Source: Streptosporangium album
GTDB taxonomy: Bacteria > Actinomycetota > Actinomycetes > Streptosporangiales > Streptosporangiaceae
Assembly: GCF_014203795.1 (NCBI RefSeq)
Contig: NZ_JACHJU010000004.1
Location: 62,001 to 126,000 of the forward strand
DNA length: 64,000 nt
Direction: 5' to 3'
Part shown: positions 35,254 to 43,275 of the stretch, one piece after another
How the letters are laid out: each line of letters begins with the position of its first letter
Numbering within the stretch: position 1 is the stretch's first letter
Notes under the pieces: generated by a model
Seen by the model: only the letters and a program-made list of their open reading frames with translations
Databases searched by the model: none
Told to the model about the DNA's origin: nothing
Position numbers and translations under genes: made by a program

Positions 35254-37488
35254 TCAGCCTGCCGAGCTGAGGGTGCGGCAGTGCCCGGCGGCATCCGCCT
35301 CACCGATCGCCTCGTACACCTCGGCAGCACGGGAATACGCCTGCCGACTCTCCGCAGTTCGGCCTTCCTCCACGAGCATGTCGCCGAGGACCTGCAGGAT
35401 GCGAGCTTGCGAGAAGTTGCCGAACCGCAGGTCCTCCATCATCGAGGCCGCCTCAGCGAACGCGTCGATCGCCTCGGCCCGGCGGCCCAGCGCCCGCAGG
35501 CAACCCCCGACCCGGGCCGCCGTGTAGGCGAGAGTGACCGCCGCGATGCTCGGCGTCACCCCCGACGCCTCGCCCTCCAGCAGCGCCCGGATGGCCAGGT
35601 ACTGCTTCAGTGCCTCCTCGTGGCGACCGGCGTCCAGCAGGCAGTCGCCGAATCCACCGGTGGTCTGGCAGTAGGCGTTCATGTCACCGGCGGCCTGGAA
35701 CATCTCCGACGCCTGAGCGTAGGACTCGGCGGCTTCGTCGAGCCGTTGCAGCTTGCGAAGGGCGGCCGCGAGATAGCAGTGGGCCCAGGCGATCTGCGCC
35801 GTGGCATCGCAACGGGTGGCCAGGTTCAGCGCCCGGTTCGCGAACCACATCGTGGCCTCTGGATCGCCGGGCGGCAGCGAGCGGACCCATGCCAGATAGT
35901 TGAGCTGGGTGGCCTGCTGCTCCAGATCACCGAGTGCCTCGGCGGCCTCGACGCCCAGGGTGAAGACCTCCTGCCAGTGCAGGCCGTGCATCCAGCGGTC
36001 GGAGAACCAGTGCATCGACTCGGCGCACTCCAGGACGACGGCATGCTGTCCGCGGCTGGCCGCGTGCCGTAACGCGCCCATCCAGTTGTCCACGTTCAGC
36101 CGCAGCCAGGTGTCCGCGTCCTCCGGCGAGGCCAAGCCAGCTTCGGGCTGCTCGGGAGCGCCATAGGTGGGTTCGAACCACCGGCCGGCGAGGGTGGCCA
36201 TCCGCAGCAGCCACGAAGCCATCCGTTGGGTGATCGTTTCCCGCTCGGCGGGGCTGTCCTCGGTGTGTAACCGTTCGCGGGCGAACAGCCGTACCAAGTC
36301 ATGGAAGCGGTAGTGGCCCGATCTGCCGTCCTGCAGCAATCCGAGGTCGACGAGCTCGTCGAGGGCGTCCCAGGCGTCCTCGATCGAGGTCCCGGCGACC
36401 ACTGCGGCCAAGGCGGAATCGAAGTCGTGGCCAGGCACCAGCGCGAGACGGCGGAAGCCCTGCTGGGCGAGGTCTCCTAGCTGGTCGTAGGACATGGCGA
36501 AGGCGCTGGCGATCTTGAGGTCACCGGCTTTGAACTGGTCGAGGCGACGCTCCTCATCCGTCAGTCGCTCGACCAGTTCGCCGGGTCGCCATCCTGGGCG
36601 GCTGGCCAGCCGGTTGCCGACGATTCGCAAGGCCAACGGCAGACCACCGCAGAGCCGGGCCAGCTCGCCAATGTCGGCGTCCGCGCCCGCGGAGCCGCCC
36701 AGGATGCCGGTCAGCAGCTCGGTGGCTTCCGCAGGCAGCAGGGGGCCGAGGCTCAGCCGCCGCACGCCCTCCAGGCCGGCCAGCAACCGCCGGCTCGTGG
36801 CCAGCACCCGGCTGGTTCCCCCGCCGGGCAGGAGCGGGCGGAGCTGCTCTTCGGAGCGTGCGTTGTCGAGCACGACCAGGACGCGCCGTTCGCGCAGCGA
36901 TGACCGGTAGAGCGAGGCGCGTGCAGGGGTGTCGTGAGGTACCTGTCCCTCGGGTGCGCCGAGCGCTCGCAGGAGCTGCGCCAGTGCTTCGTCGGCGGTC
37001 AGGGGCTGGGGTGACATGCCGAGCAGGTCGACGAAGAACACCCCGTCGGCGAAGACCGGACGGAGCGCGTGGGCGGCGCGCACGGCCAGCGTGGTCTTGC
37101 CGAGTCCCGCCGCGCCGGTGATCAGAGCCACTCCGGCGGCGCCCGGCGTGTCTCCGGTGCGCACGAAGTCGTCGGTCCAGGCCAGCTCGGCGGCCCGACC
37201 GGTGAAGTCATCCACTGACCGGGGCAGCTCGCACAAGCCGATCGGGCGCGACCAATGATCCCGCAGGCGGCCTTCCCTGGCTTGCTCAATGAGCTGCTTG
37301 CGGTCGGTTCCCCCGAGCCCGAGGGCATCGGCCAGGGCGGTGACGGTGCGGTGCTGCGGGCCTTTGCTGCGCCCGCGCTCCATGTCGGACAGGGTCCGGG
37401 CGCTGACCCCCGAGGCTTCGGCAAGCTGTTCGAGGGTCAGGCGCGCGGCGTGCCGATGCTGGCGCAGTAGCTCGGCGAAGCTAGGCAT
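35254..37488 (-). CDS. XRE HTH/NB-ARC/TPR STAND regulator
   Basis: A 744-aa regulator. N-terminal Cro/C1 HTH (LEQLAEASGVSARTLSDMER), then a STAND ATPase with Walker A ITGAAGLGKTTLAVRAAHAL (about 125), Walker B RRVLVVLDNARSEEQLRPLL and GLPLALRI, and a C-terminal TPR array (about 480-744). Such proteins are common actinobacterial regulators related in design to AfsR. The start at 37488 follows AGGTG at 7-nt spacing; GTG 37497 and ATG 37494 are alternatives. Downstream is the LIV operon on the same strand; upstream is a damaged paralogue of its own C-terminus, so it arose by tandem duplication. Confidence 0.9.
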   Translation of the reverse strand: MPSFAELLRQHRHAARLTLEQLAEASGVSARTLSDMERGRSKGPQHRTVTALADALGLGGTDRKQLIEQAREGRLRDHWSRPIGLCELPRSVDDFTGRAAELAWTDDFVRTGDTPGAAGVALITGAAGLGKTTLAVRAAHALRPVFADGVFFVDLLGMSPQPLTADEALAQLLRALGAPEGQVPHDTPARASLYRSSLRERRVLVVLDNARSEEQLRPLLPGGGTSRVLATSRRLLAGLEGVRRLSLGPLLPAEATELLTGILGGSAGADADIGELARLCGGLPLALRIVGNRLASRPGWRPGELVERLTDEERRLDQFKAGDLKIASAFAMSYDQLGDLAQQGFRRLALVPGHDFDSALAAVVAGTSIEDAWDALDELVDLGLLQDGRSGHYRFHDLVRLFARERLHTEDSPAERETITQRMASWLLRMATLAGRWFEPTYGAPEQPEAGLASPEDADTWLRLNVDNWMGALRHAASRGQHAVVLECAESMHWFSDRWMHGLHWQEVFTLGVEAAEALGDLEQQATQLNYLAWVRSLPPGDPEATMWFANRALNLATRCDATAQIAWAHCYLAAALRKLQRLDEAAESYAQASEMFQAAGDMNAYCQTTGGFGDCLLDAGRHEEALKQYLAIRALLEGEASGVTPSIAAVTLAYTAARVGGCLRALGRRAEAIDAFAEAASMMEDLRFGNFSQARILQVLGDMLVEEGRTAESRQAYSRAAEVYEAIGEADAAGHCRTLSSAG

Positions 37489-37585
37489 ACTCATCACCTG
37501 ACTTGATCATGAGAACGATGCTCACACTGCATGCCTTGCCCGTCCACCCGAGCCTGGGTCGTTCCGAGCCGAACGAAGAAAGCCG

Positions 37586-39454
37586 TCATGGCACGGCTGC
37601 CCGGTCTCGGCAGTGGCCTGCTGCCTCCGCCTCACCGATCACCTCGAACACCTCGGCCGCGCGGAGATAGGCCGTACGGCTTTCGCCGGACCGGCCTTCC
37701 GCAGCCAGCACTTCCGCGAATCTCATCAGGCAACGGTCCTGCGAGCCAGACGGAGACAGTTGCTCGAAGAGATCGGCGGCCTCGGTGAATGCGGTGATCG
37801 CTTCCGCCCGGCGGCCAAGCAGCGACAGGCACAACCCGGCGCCGGCCAACGCGTTGGGCCGGGTGAGCGCCGCGATGCTCGGTTTCACCTCCGACCAGGC
37901 CAGATCGCACATCTCCAGGTAACGATCCAGGGCTTCGGCGTGACGCCCTGCGTGCCGAAGGCACTCTCCGGCCATGCCGAGCGCCTGGCAGTAGGCCAGG
38001 ATATCGCTGCTGGCCTTGAACATCTCCGCTGCTCTGGACACCGACACCACCGCGTCGTCGAGCCGTCCGAGCTGCAGCAGCGCACGCGCGACGAAAAAGT
38101 GACCCCAGGCGATCTGCGGCGTGACGTCGCTGCGGAGGGCGTGCTCCAGCATCTCGGTCGCGTGTCCCAGCGAGGGGGTGCGGGTGGTAGTGGCGTTGAC
38201 CAAGTTTTTGATCTCGGCGATGGTCAGCGGAATCATGCCGGGGTCCTCGGGTGAGGCCTGGTCGGGGCTGGTGGGTGGCGGGGCTTGGGTGTCGGTGCGG
38301 CGTCGGGCGGCTGCGGCGCCGGCGGCGCAGATGGCCAGGGCGGCCATGACGAGCACGGTGTGGCGCCGGATCGCCTCATAGAGGCGGACCTGGGCCTGGT
38401 CCAGGCCGAACAGGTCCTTGCCGAACTCGAAACTCTCCTCCACTGGCCACCTGAGCCCGGCGGCGGAGATCAGGCGGGGTAGGGTGACGGGCTGCTCGTC
38501 GGGCACGAAGCAGTAGTGGAAGGCCAGTTCGCCGGTCGTGCGGTGCTTGCGGATGAGCAGGTAGTGGGCCGGGCTGGCGGTGGCGATCCAGGCCCAGGCG
38601 TAGGTGCGCTCGCCCTTGGAGCCGTCACCGGCTGAGCGGATGGTCCACTTACGTTTCTGCCTCAGGTGCTTGGTCACGGCCTGGGTGCAGGTCAGGCAGG
38701 TGCCGCCGCCGAGGGTGAGGGTGAAGGTGGCGCGGATGCGCAGCACGTAGGCCTGTTGCTGTTCTTCCAGGAAGGCACGGAGTTTGGTGCAGGCGCCGTA
38801 GACCTCGTCGCCGGCCACGAAGTCCAGGCGTACGCCGTCGGTGTAGGCATCGCGCAGCAGGTCGATGGCCAGTTCGCCCTTGGTGGCGAAGGCCAGGTTC
38901 AGGGGTGGTCCGGTGGTGATCGCGGTGATGGGGTCGCTGATCTGCTCGGCGGGGATCCACTGCCGAGAGGCGATCAGCGCGTGCCCGGCACCGGCGCGGA
39001 TGTAGGCCAGGTGCACAGTGTTGATGCCGTTGTCGACGCCGCCCGCGCAGCCCATGTGCCGGCGCTTGACGCCCGCCGTGGCGGTGCCCTTCTTCTCCTG
39101 GCCGGTCTCGTCCAGCGCGCCCACCTTCAAGGCGGCGGGCGGGGCGGCGGTGTCCAGGCGGGCGACGGCGAAGCGGCGCACGATACTCATCGCGCCCGCG
39201 GTGTCCCAGCTGGCGCGGTTCAGCAGGCGCTGAGTGGCGTCCGGGCTGTGGTCGCCTGCCCACTCGGCGATCGTCCAGCCGTTGCGTTTGGGCAGGTCGG
39301 ACATCAGGGCGCGGACGTACTTGGCGGCCTGCAGCCGTGGCTCGATCCGGGCGAACATCGGTGCCGGCGCGGCTGTCAGGTCCTCAGCGTTCCGCCGCAC
39401 CCGCGCGGCCTCTACGATGAGAGCAGCAGCCGCTCTCGATCTTGTTCTCGTCAC
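37586..39454 (-). CDS. IS701-type transposase fused in frame to a TPR regulator tail
   Basis: A 622-aa open frame with two origins. Residues 1 to about 425 are an IS701/DDE_5 transposase: LKVGALDETGQEKKGTATAG (first Asp region), LDFVAGDEVYGACTKLRAFL (second Asp), AGLRWPVEESFEFGKDLFGL (Glu). Residues about 430-622 are TPR repeats closely resembling the C-terminus of the adjacent XRE/NB-ARC/TPR protein (compare AAEVFEVIGEAEAAGHCRDR with AAEVYEAIGEADAAGHCRTL). The element evidently inserted into a second regulator gene and lost its own stop, making a chimera. Whether the fusion is translated is unknown; the TPR part alone is a pseudogene. The transposase end lies near 38170-38215. Confidence 0.85.
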   Translation of the reverse strand: MTRTRSRAAAALIVEAARVRRNAEDLTAAPAPMFARIEPRLQAAKYVRALMSDLPKRNGWTIAEWAGDHSPDATQRLLNRASWDTAGAMSIVRRFAVARLDTAAPPAALKVGALDETGQEKKGTATAGVKRRHMGCAGGVDNGINTVHLAYIRAGAGHALIASRQWIPAEQISDPITAITTGPPLNLAFATKGELAIDLLRDAYTDGVRLDFVAGDEVYGACTKLRAFLEEQQQAYVLRIRATFTLTLGGGTCLTCTQAVTKHLRQKRKWTIRSAGDGSKGERTYAWAWIATASPAHYLLIRKHRTTGELAFHYCFVPDEQPVTLPRLISAAGLRWPVEESFEFGKDLFGLDQAQVRLYEAIRRHTVLVMAALAICAAGAAAARRRTDTQAPPPTSPDQASPEDPGMIPLTIAEIKNLVNATTTRTPSLGHATEMLEHALRSDVTPQIAWGHFFVARALLQLGRLDDAVVSVSRAAEMFKASSDILAYCQALGMAGECLRHAGRHAEALDRYLEMCDLAWSEVKPSIAALTRPNALAGAGLCLSLLGRRAEAITAFTEAADLFEQLSPSGSQDRCLMRFAEVLAAEGRSGESRTAYLRAAEVFEVIGEAEAAGHCRDRAAVP

Positions 39455-39479
39455 ACAGACATGATCACGAGCGGCTGCT
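39425..39479. repeat. Inverted repeat at the 5' end of the IS701-type element
   Basis: AGCAGCCGCT (39425-39434) and AGCGGCTGCT (39470-39479) are perfect 10-bp inverted arms around the transposase start. It may mark the element end or be a transposase binding site; the opposite element end could not be matched. Confidence 0.5.
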
Positions 39480-39527
39480 CTCGTTGTGCGGGATCACCGT
39501 CACAAGACCGCATCGATCAGCGGCGCT

Positions 39528-40043
39528 TCATCCCAGCTCACATAGCGAATGGCGGCTGCCGTAATAGGTGACAGCCGAAGGCCGGGTCCCGCTCTTTTCC
39601 GCTTCTTTCTCGACCGCATCACGCCGCTCGGTCGAGAGACCCGTGGCCTCCCAACTGCGGTAATAGCCGTTCTTGCCGTAAAAGGGATACTCCCCGGTAT
39701 CAGGAGACTCGATGTTCGTGTCCGGGCGTAGAGCAGCGGCGTGCGGGACGACGCCGTCGGCGGCGAGCCGATTCCACGCATCCAAGAGGGCCATGACGCG
39801 CCTGGGTGTAGTGCTGGCCCGGCGGGCGAACTCTCCGGCGCTGATGCGCCGGAAGGCGTTCAGGCCGCTCCGAGGTTGGTAATCGATTCTCACGCCGGTG
39901 CCCTCGCCGGGCGTGACTCGCCTGGCGACCAGAAGGGCGAGCTTCCAAGGGCCTTTGCGATCGAGGGTGACGAACTCGTCGATGTCCGCCTGCAGGGCTT
40001 CCTCGCCGTCGTCGAGAGCCTCCTCGGGCGGGTCCTGGTTCAT
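39528..40043 (-). CDS. Unknown protein with HTH-like segment
   Basis: A 171-aa protein, not recognised. RISAGEFARRASTTPRRVMA followed by LLDAWNRLAADGVVP looks like a helix-turn-helix. The N-terminus is acidic and the C-terminus (YYGSRHSLCELG) lacks known motifs. ATG at 40043 overlaps the stop of the preceding gene (ATGA), so the two are co-translated and may form a partner pair. Location between IS701 and a MITE in accessory DNA suggests it belongs to a mobile or plasmid-like segment. Confidence 0.6.
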   Translation of the reverse strand: MNQDPPEEALDDGEEALQADIDEFVTLDRKGPWKLALLVARRVTPGEGTGVRIDYQPRSGLNAFRRISAGEFARRASTTPRRVMALLDAWNRLAADGVVPHAAALRPDTNIESPDTGEYPFYGKNGYYRSWEATGLSTERRDAVEKEAEKSGTRPSAVTYYGSRHSLCELG

Positions 40044-40426
40044 GCTGTCGCCTTCTCGCGCTGCGGCCGCCGCTGCGCCGGGACGCTGACCGTGCGGATC
40101 GCGGCGATCTGACGGACCCTCTTGGTGAAGACGTCCAGGTCGTCCAGGGCGACAGAGGCGTTGGCCTGCTGCGCGAGGTCCAGCTGCACTGTCTTGGGAA
40201 GGCATCTGATGATCCGTGCGGACTGCGCGGCCAGGGCGAGCAGATCGGCGACCAGCGCGGCGCTGGGATCGGGCTTGCCCGTGGGCTGCTTCGGCGGCTG
40301 CTGGCCGCCCTGTTCTTCTCGCTCCGCCCGCTGCTTGTCGAACTCGGCCTCCAGCTCGGCGCGGGTCACGGCGTCGTCGGCGAGCAGCGCCGAGACGAGC
40401 AGGTCGCGGTTGGGACTGTTGTTCAT
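40040..40426 (-). CDS. Unknown small helical protein, partner of the next gene
   Basis: A 128-aa protein, not recognised. N-terminal helix, a Gln/Pro-rich linker (REEQGGQQPPKQPTGKPDP), then amphipathic helices (DLLALAAQSARIIRCLPKTV) and a basic tail. No membrane segment. It is translationally coupled by a 4-bp overlap to the HTH-like gene. A two-gene regulatory or antitoxin-like pair is possible but unsupported. Confidence 0.55.
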   Translation of the reverse strand: MNNSPNRDLLVSALLADDAVTRAELEAEFDKQRAEREEQGGQQPPKQPTGKPDPSAALVADLLALAAQSARIIRCLPKTVQLDLAQQANASVALDDLDVFTKRVRQIAAIRTVSVPAQRRPQREKATA

Positions 40427-40556
40427 GTCGCTGACGTAGTCGACGACCTCCTCAGCCTCTCATGCCTGCGGATCCAAGACGATGGCCAGCGAGGGCGCCG
40501 TGCCCAAGACCGTCTGGTAGGTGGCGTGGTTGACCCGGTCGACGCCCGCCGTCTTC
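40427..40556 (-). other. Possible gene remnant next to MITE copy 1
   Basis: A minus-strand frame ending KTAGVDRVNHATYQTVLGTA then PSLAIVLDPQA and a stop at 40460 runs into the MITE at 40556. It looks like the end of a coding region cut by the insertion, but it is too short to identify. Confidence 0.25.
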
Positions 40557-40693
40557 GGGGTCCCGGTAGCACTGGCGAAAAATCCAACGGATATGCAGGT
40601 CAGAGCTTCCTTAAGAACCTTCGGGCACAGCTTGGAAGGTGGGCCGCTGACCTGCATATCCGTTGTTTCCTGCGCCGTTGCTACTGGGACCCC
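40557..40693. mobile_element. 137-bp MITE-like element, copy 1
   Basis: Ends are imperfect inverted repeats (GGGGTCCCGGTAGCA against the complement GGGGTCCCAGTAGCA). Inside is a second, perfect 18-bp inverted repeat AACGGATATGCAGGTCAG (40586-40603) with its complement at 40647-40664. A copy of identical length with only a few changes lies at 54320-54456. It encodes no convincing protein. No target duplication is obvious. Confidence 0.85.
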
Positions 40694-40720
40694 TGAGCGC
40701 TTCAATTGGCGGGAATCGCC
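40694..40720 (+). repeat. 27-bp direct repeat, left copy (flanks methyltransferase)
   Basis: TGAGCGCTTCAATTGGCGGG followed by AATCGCC matches the copy at 41569-41595 at 24 of 27 positions. It begins exactly where MITE copy 1 ends. Confidence 0.6.
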
Positions 40721-40764
40721 CGCTGAAACGCTAAGCCACCACAATTGATCGTTACGAGGCGCCG

Positions 40765-41517
40765 TTAGTCGGTTTCTAGAACGAAGAACAGGAAGCCCAG
40801 CATCCTCTTCCCGGTGACCTCCGGGAACACATCGCGGGCTTCCGGCACGGGCGGCGGTTCGCTGATGACGCTGATGCGAAAGCCAGCCGCGGTGAAGGCC
40901 TCGGTCATCGCGTGCAGCGGCCGGTCCCAGAAGCTCATCTGGGCGGTCTGCCCGCCCATGGTCCATTCTTCGATCCGGTTACGGGTCTCGAAATAGCTGG
41001 GCTTTTCCCCTGCCATGTGACGCATGAGGGTGATGGCGAAAGGATGCTCGACCGAGACGAGGAGTCGGCCGCCAGGCCTCAGTACGCGTCGCAGCTCGGC
41101 CAGTGTCGGTCCCCAGTCTTCCAGGTAGTGCAGCACCAGGGACGCGATGACATCGTCGAACGCGTCGTCGGGAAAGAGCAGTGGGTTGGCCAGGTCGGCG
41201 ACCCGCAGGTCCGCGTCGGCGCCCAGCCGTTGTCGGGCCAGCTCCAGCATCCCGGCGCTCGCGTCGATGCCGGTCACGATGGCGCCTCGATCGCGCAGCG
41301 CGTGGAACAGGGGGCCTGAGCCGCAGCCGGCGTCGAGGATGCGCCTTCCGGTCACGTCCCCGGCGAGCTCCAGCATCGCGGGCCGCTCGTAGTACGCGTT
41401 CAGGAGACTGGTCTCGTTCTCGGCCGTGTACCCCTCGGCGATCCTGTCGTAGTCGTTGAATCGGGACGGATGTGCGGTCTCGACATGATTTTCGGGCACG
41501 GTAGGCATGCGCGCCAT
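40765..41517 (-). CDS. Class I SAM-dependent methyltransferase
   Basis: A 250-aa methyltransferase of the Methyltransf_11 type. Motif I RILDAGCGSGPLFHALRDRG, acidic loop GIDASAGMLELARQRLG, motif II region FDDVIASLVLHYLEDW, post-motif LRRVLRPGGRLLVSVEHPF. It transfers a methyl group from SAM to an unknown small molecule. ATG 41517 or 41508 may start; neither has a clear ribosome site. Flanked by 27-bp direct repeats, which suggests it moved as a unit. Confidence 0.88.
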   Translation of the reverse strand: MARMPTVPENHVETAHPSRFNDYDRIAEGYTAENETSLLNAYYERPAMLELAGDVTGRRILDAGCGSGPLFHALRDRGAIVTGIDASAGMLELARQRLGADADLRVADLANPLLFPDDAFDDVIASLVLHYLEDWGPTLAELRRVLRPGGRLLVSVEHPFAITLMRHMAGEKPSYFETRNRIEEWTMGGQTAQMSFWDRPLHAMTEAFTAAGFRISVISEPPPVPEARDVFPEVTGKRMLGFLFFVLETD

Positions 41518-41568
41518 TTTGTCCCATCAGTCTCGGGCGGCACAGACGTACGGCCCGTTTGCCGTGAC

Positions 41569-41595
41569 TGAACGCTTCGATTGGCGGAAATCGCC
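41569..41595 (+). repeat. 27-bp direct repeat, right copy
   Basis: TGAACGCTTCGATTGGCGGA followed by AATCGCC, the partner of 40694-40720. It contains the small palindrome TGGCG-GAAAT-CGCCA. Confidence 0.6.
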
Positions 41596-41754
41596 ACCGC
41601 CTACTCAAGGCGGCCCGCTGACGCGTCGCCGGACGGCCACAGGCCGGGCATGCGGCTCTTCCGGCCGGTCCCGACCCGCGACGCCCAGCCCTCGCAGGCG
41701 TTTGCCGAAAGAATCCACCAGGACGAGCCGCACGGAGGCCGGGTGCAGGGCCAC

Positions 41755-41928
41755 TTACTCAGCACCGTAGGCAAGGCGCTCTTCGGTCTCGTACGTAGCG
41801 CGCTGCTTAGCAGCGATACACGCCTCGCACATGTCGGACGGCCCGATGCTCCCGACGCGCCATCCGCAGTCCACACAGCGCCCACAGCCGTCGCAATAAT
41901 CCGCACACAGCAGCACGTCCATGGACAA
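41755..41928 (-). CDS. Possible small cysteine-rich zinc-ribbon protein
   Basis: A 57-aa frame from TTG 41928 with GGAGGA 9 nt upstream (ATG at 41922 is the alternative). It contains CADYCDGCGRCVDCGW and MCEACIAAKQ, seven cysteines arranged like a treble-clef or ribbon. Such proteins occur in actinobacterial integrative elements. The frame is short and codon evidence is thin, so it may not be a gene. Confidence 0.4.
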   Translation of the reverse strand: MSMDVLLCADYCDGCGRCVDCGWRVGSIGPSDMCEACIAAKQRATYETEERLAYGAE

Positions 41929-42028
41929 GACGGTAGGTCCTCCGGGAGGGCCGGAAAGCAGTTGCCGAAGTTCTTTAAGGATCAAGGCACCCCGCGGCAA
42001 AAAGCTCCGGTCAGCGGATGATTCAACT

Positions 42029-42128
42029 CTCCCCGGATAAGTACCATTATCCGGGGAGCATGGATATGATCTCCCCGGATAACACCGATCCGGGCCCGGA
42101 GCTAACCCCGGAAAAACTCCCCGGATAA
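42029..42128. promoter_or_regulatory. Four copies of a 12-bp operator/iteron upstream of the recombinase operon
   Basis: CTCCCCGGATAA occurs at 42029-42040, 42071-42082 and 42117-42128 (direct) and 42047-42058 (inverted). The first and inverted copies form a perfect 12-bp palindrome with a 6-nt spacer. Partial copies (GATCCGGG, AACCCCGG) lie between. The array ends 20 bp before the first recombinase start, so it likely binds the operon's HTH protein or a recombinase, or acts as an accessory site. Confidence 0.75.
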
Positions 42129-42147
42129 TAAGAAGAGGGGTTCAAGG

Positions 42148-43266
42148 GTGACCGCGACTGCCGACAACAAGATCAACAATGGTGCCGGTGCCGAGATCGG
42201 GAACCCGGTTGGCGACCACGTCGACAACCGCGTTGCCGAGCGCGGCGGCCCCGGCGTCGGAACCGTGGTGGCGATCCGGCCCGGCCTCGACCCGGGGTCG
42301 GTGACCGCCGCCGGGCAGGCGGCGCTAGCCGCCTTCGCCGCGCATTTGGATCGGTGCGCCCTGGCCGCCAACACCGTCACCGCCTACCGGCGCCAGGCCA
42401 TCGCCTACCGTGACTGGCTGCTCGCGCACGCGGCCGAGCACGCGGACGCCTTCGTCGACCTGGTCGGCGCCGAGGCCGCCGTGACCGCCTGGCGCCGGCA
42501 CCTGCTCGCCGGTGGTGCCTCCCCCGCCACGGTCAACCAGGCGCTGGCCGCGGTGACGCTGCTGTATGAGCACGGCCCCGGCCTGCGCCTGGCCGTCAAA
42601 CGCGCCCGCGTGCCCAAGCCCGGAGCCCCCGACGCGCTCACCCGCGCGCAGGAGAACGCGGTGCGCCGGGCCGCCGACCGGCGCGGCCCCCGCGACGCCG
42701 CCCTCATCGCCCTCCTGCTCGGCGCCGGCGCCCGCACCGAGGAAACCCAGCGCCTGACCGTCGCCGACGTGCCGATCACCGCGCGCAGCGGCACCGCCCG
42801 CCTGCACGGCAAGGGCGACGAGGTCCGCACCGTCCCGCTGCCCATCCCGGCCCGCGAACGACTGGCCGCCTGGCTGCTCGCGCGCGCCGACCTCCTGGCC
42901 ACCCGGCCCACCCTCGCCGAGGCCACCGGGGAGGGACTGTGGACCGGGCAGCGCGGCCGGCTGTCCGTCGACGGGGTCACCGACGTGGTGCGCGCGACCG
43001 GCAAGGCCGCCGGCCTGCCCGGCCTGCGCCCGCACCGGCTACGCCACACCTACGCCACCCGACTACGCGAAGCCGGCGCCGACCACGCCCAGATCCAAGC
43101 CCTGCTTGGACACGCCTCCATCGAAACCACCGCCCGCTACTTTCGCAAAGCTCAGGAATTGCATCAGACGAGCGAGAAGCCGCAGGTCGTGAGGTCAGGG
43201 CGGCAGCTGCTGGGGCTTCCGGAGCCTTGGGTCTTGGCTGCCCGAGCAGGGAGTTTGCCAGACTGA
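42148..43266 (+). CDS. Tyrosine recombinase 1 (XerC/D-like)
   Basis: A 372-aa site-specific recombinase. N-terminal SAM-like core-binding domain (about 55-150, AANTVTAYRRQAIAYRDWLL) and catalytic domain with Arg in GAGARTEETQRL, HRLRHTYATRLREAG (box II HxxR), LGHASIETTARYFRK (His/Trp position and nucleophile Tyr). All catalytic residues are seen. Start GTG 42148 after AGAGGGG. It is the first gene of an operon with a second recombinase, an HTH protein, a zinc-rich protein and a nitrilase, directly behind the 12-bp repeat array. Confidence 0.9.
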   Translation: MTATADNKINNGAGAEIGNPVGDHVDNRVAERGGPGVGTVVAIRPGLDPGSVTAAGQAALAAFAAHLDRCALAANTVTAYRRQAIAYRDWLLAHAAEHADAFVDLVGAEAAVTAWRRHLLAGGASPATVNQALAAVTLLYEHGPGLRLAVKRARVPKPGAPDALTRAQENAVRRAADRRGPRDAALIALLLGAGARTEETQRLTVADVPITARSGTARLHGKGDEVRTVPLPIPARERLAAWLLARADLLATRPTLAEATGEGLWTGQRGRLSVDGVTDVVRATGKAAGLPGLRPHRLRHTYATRLREAGADHAQIQALLGHASIETTARYFRKAQELHQTSEKPQVVRSGRQLLGLPEPWVLAARAGSLPD

Positions 43267-43275
43267 TCCCGCTTG

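Noticed and set aside
40460-40966. A 168-codon minus-strand frame similar to one at 54247-54606
   Set aside because: The shared stretch (PPSKLCPKVLKEALTCISVG) is translation of the MITE, not a protein family.
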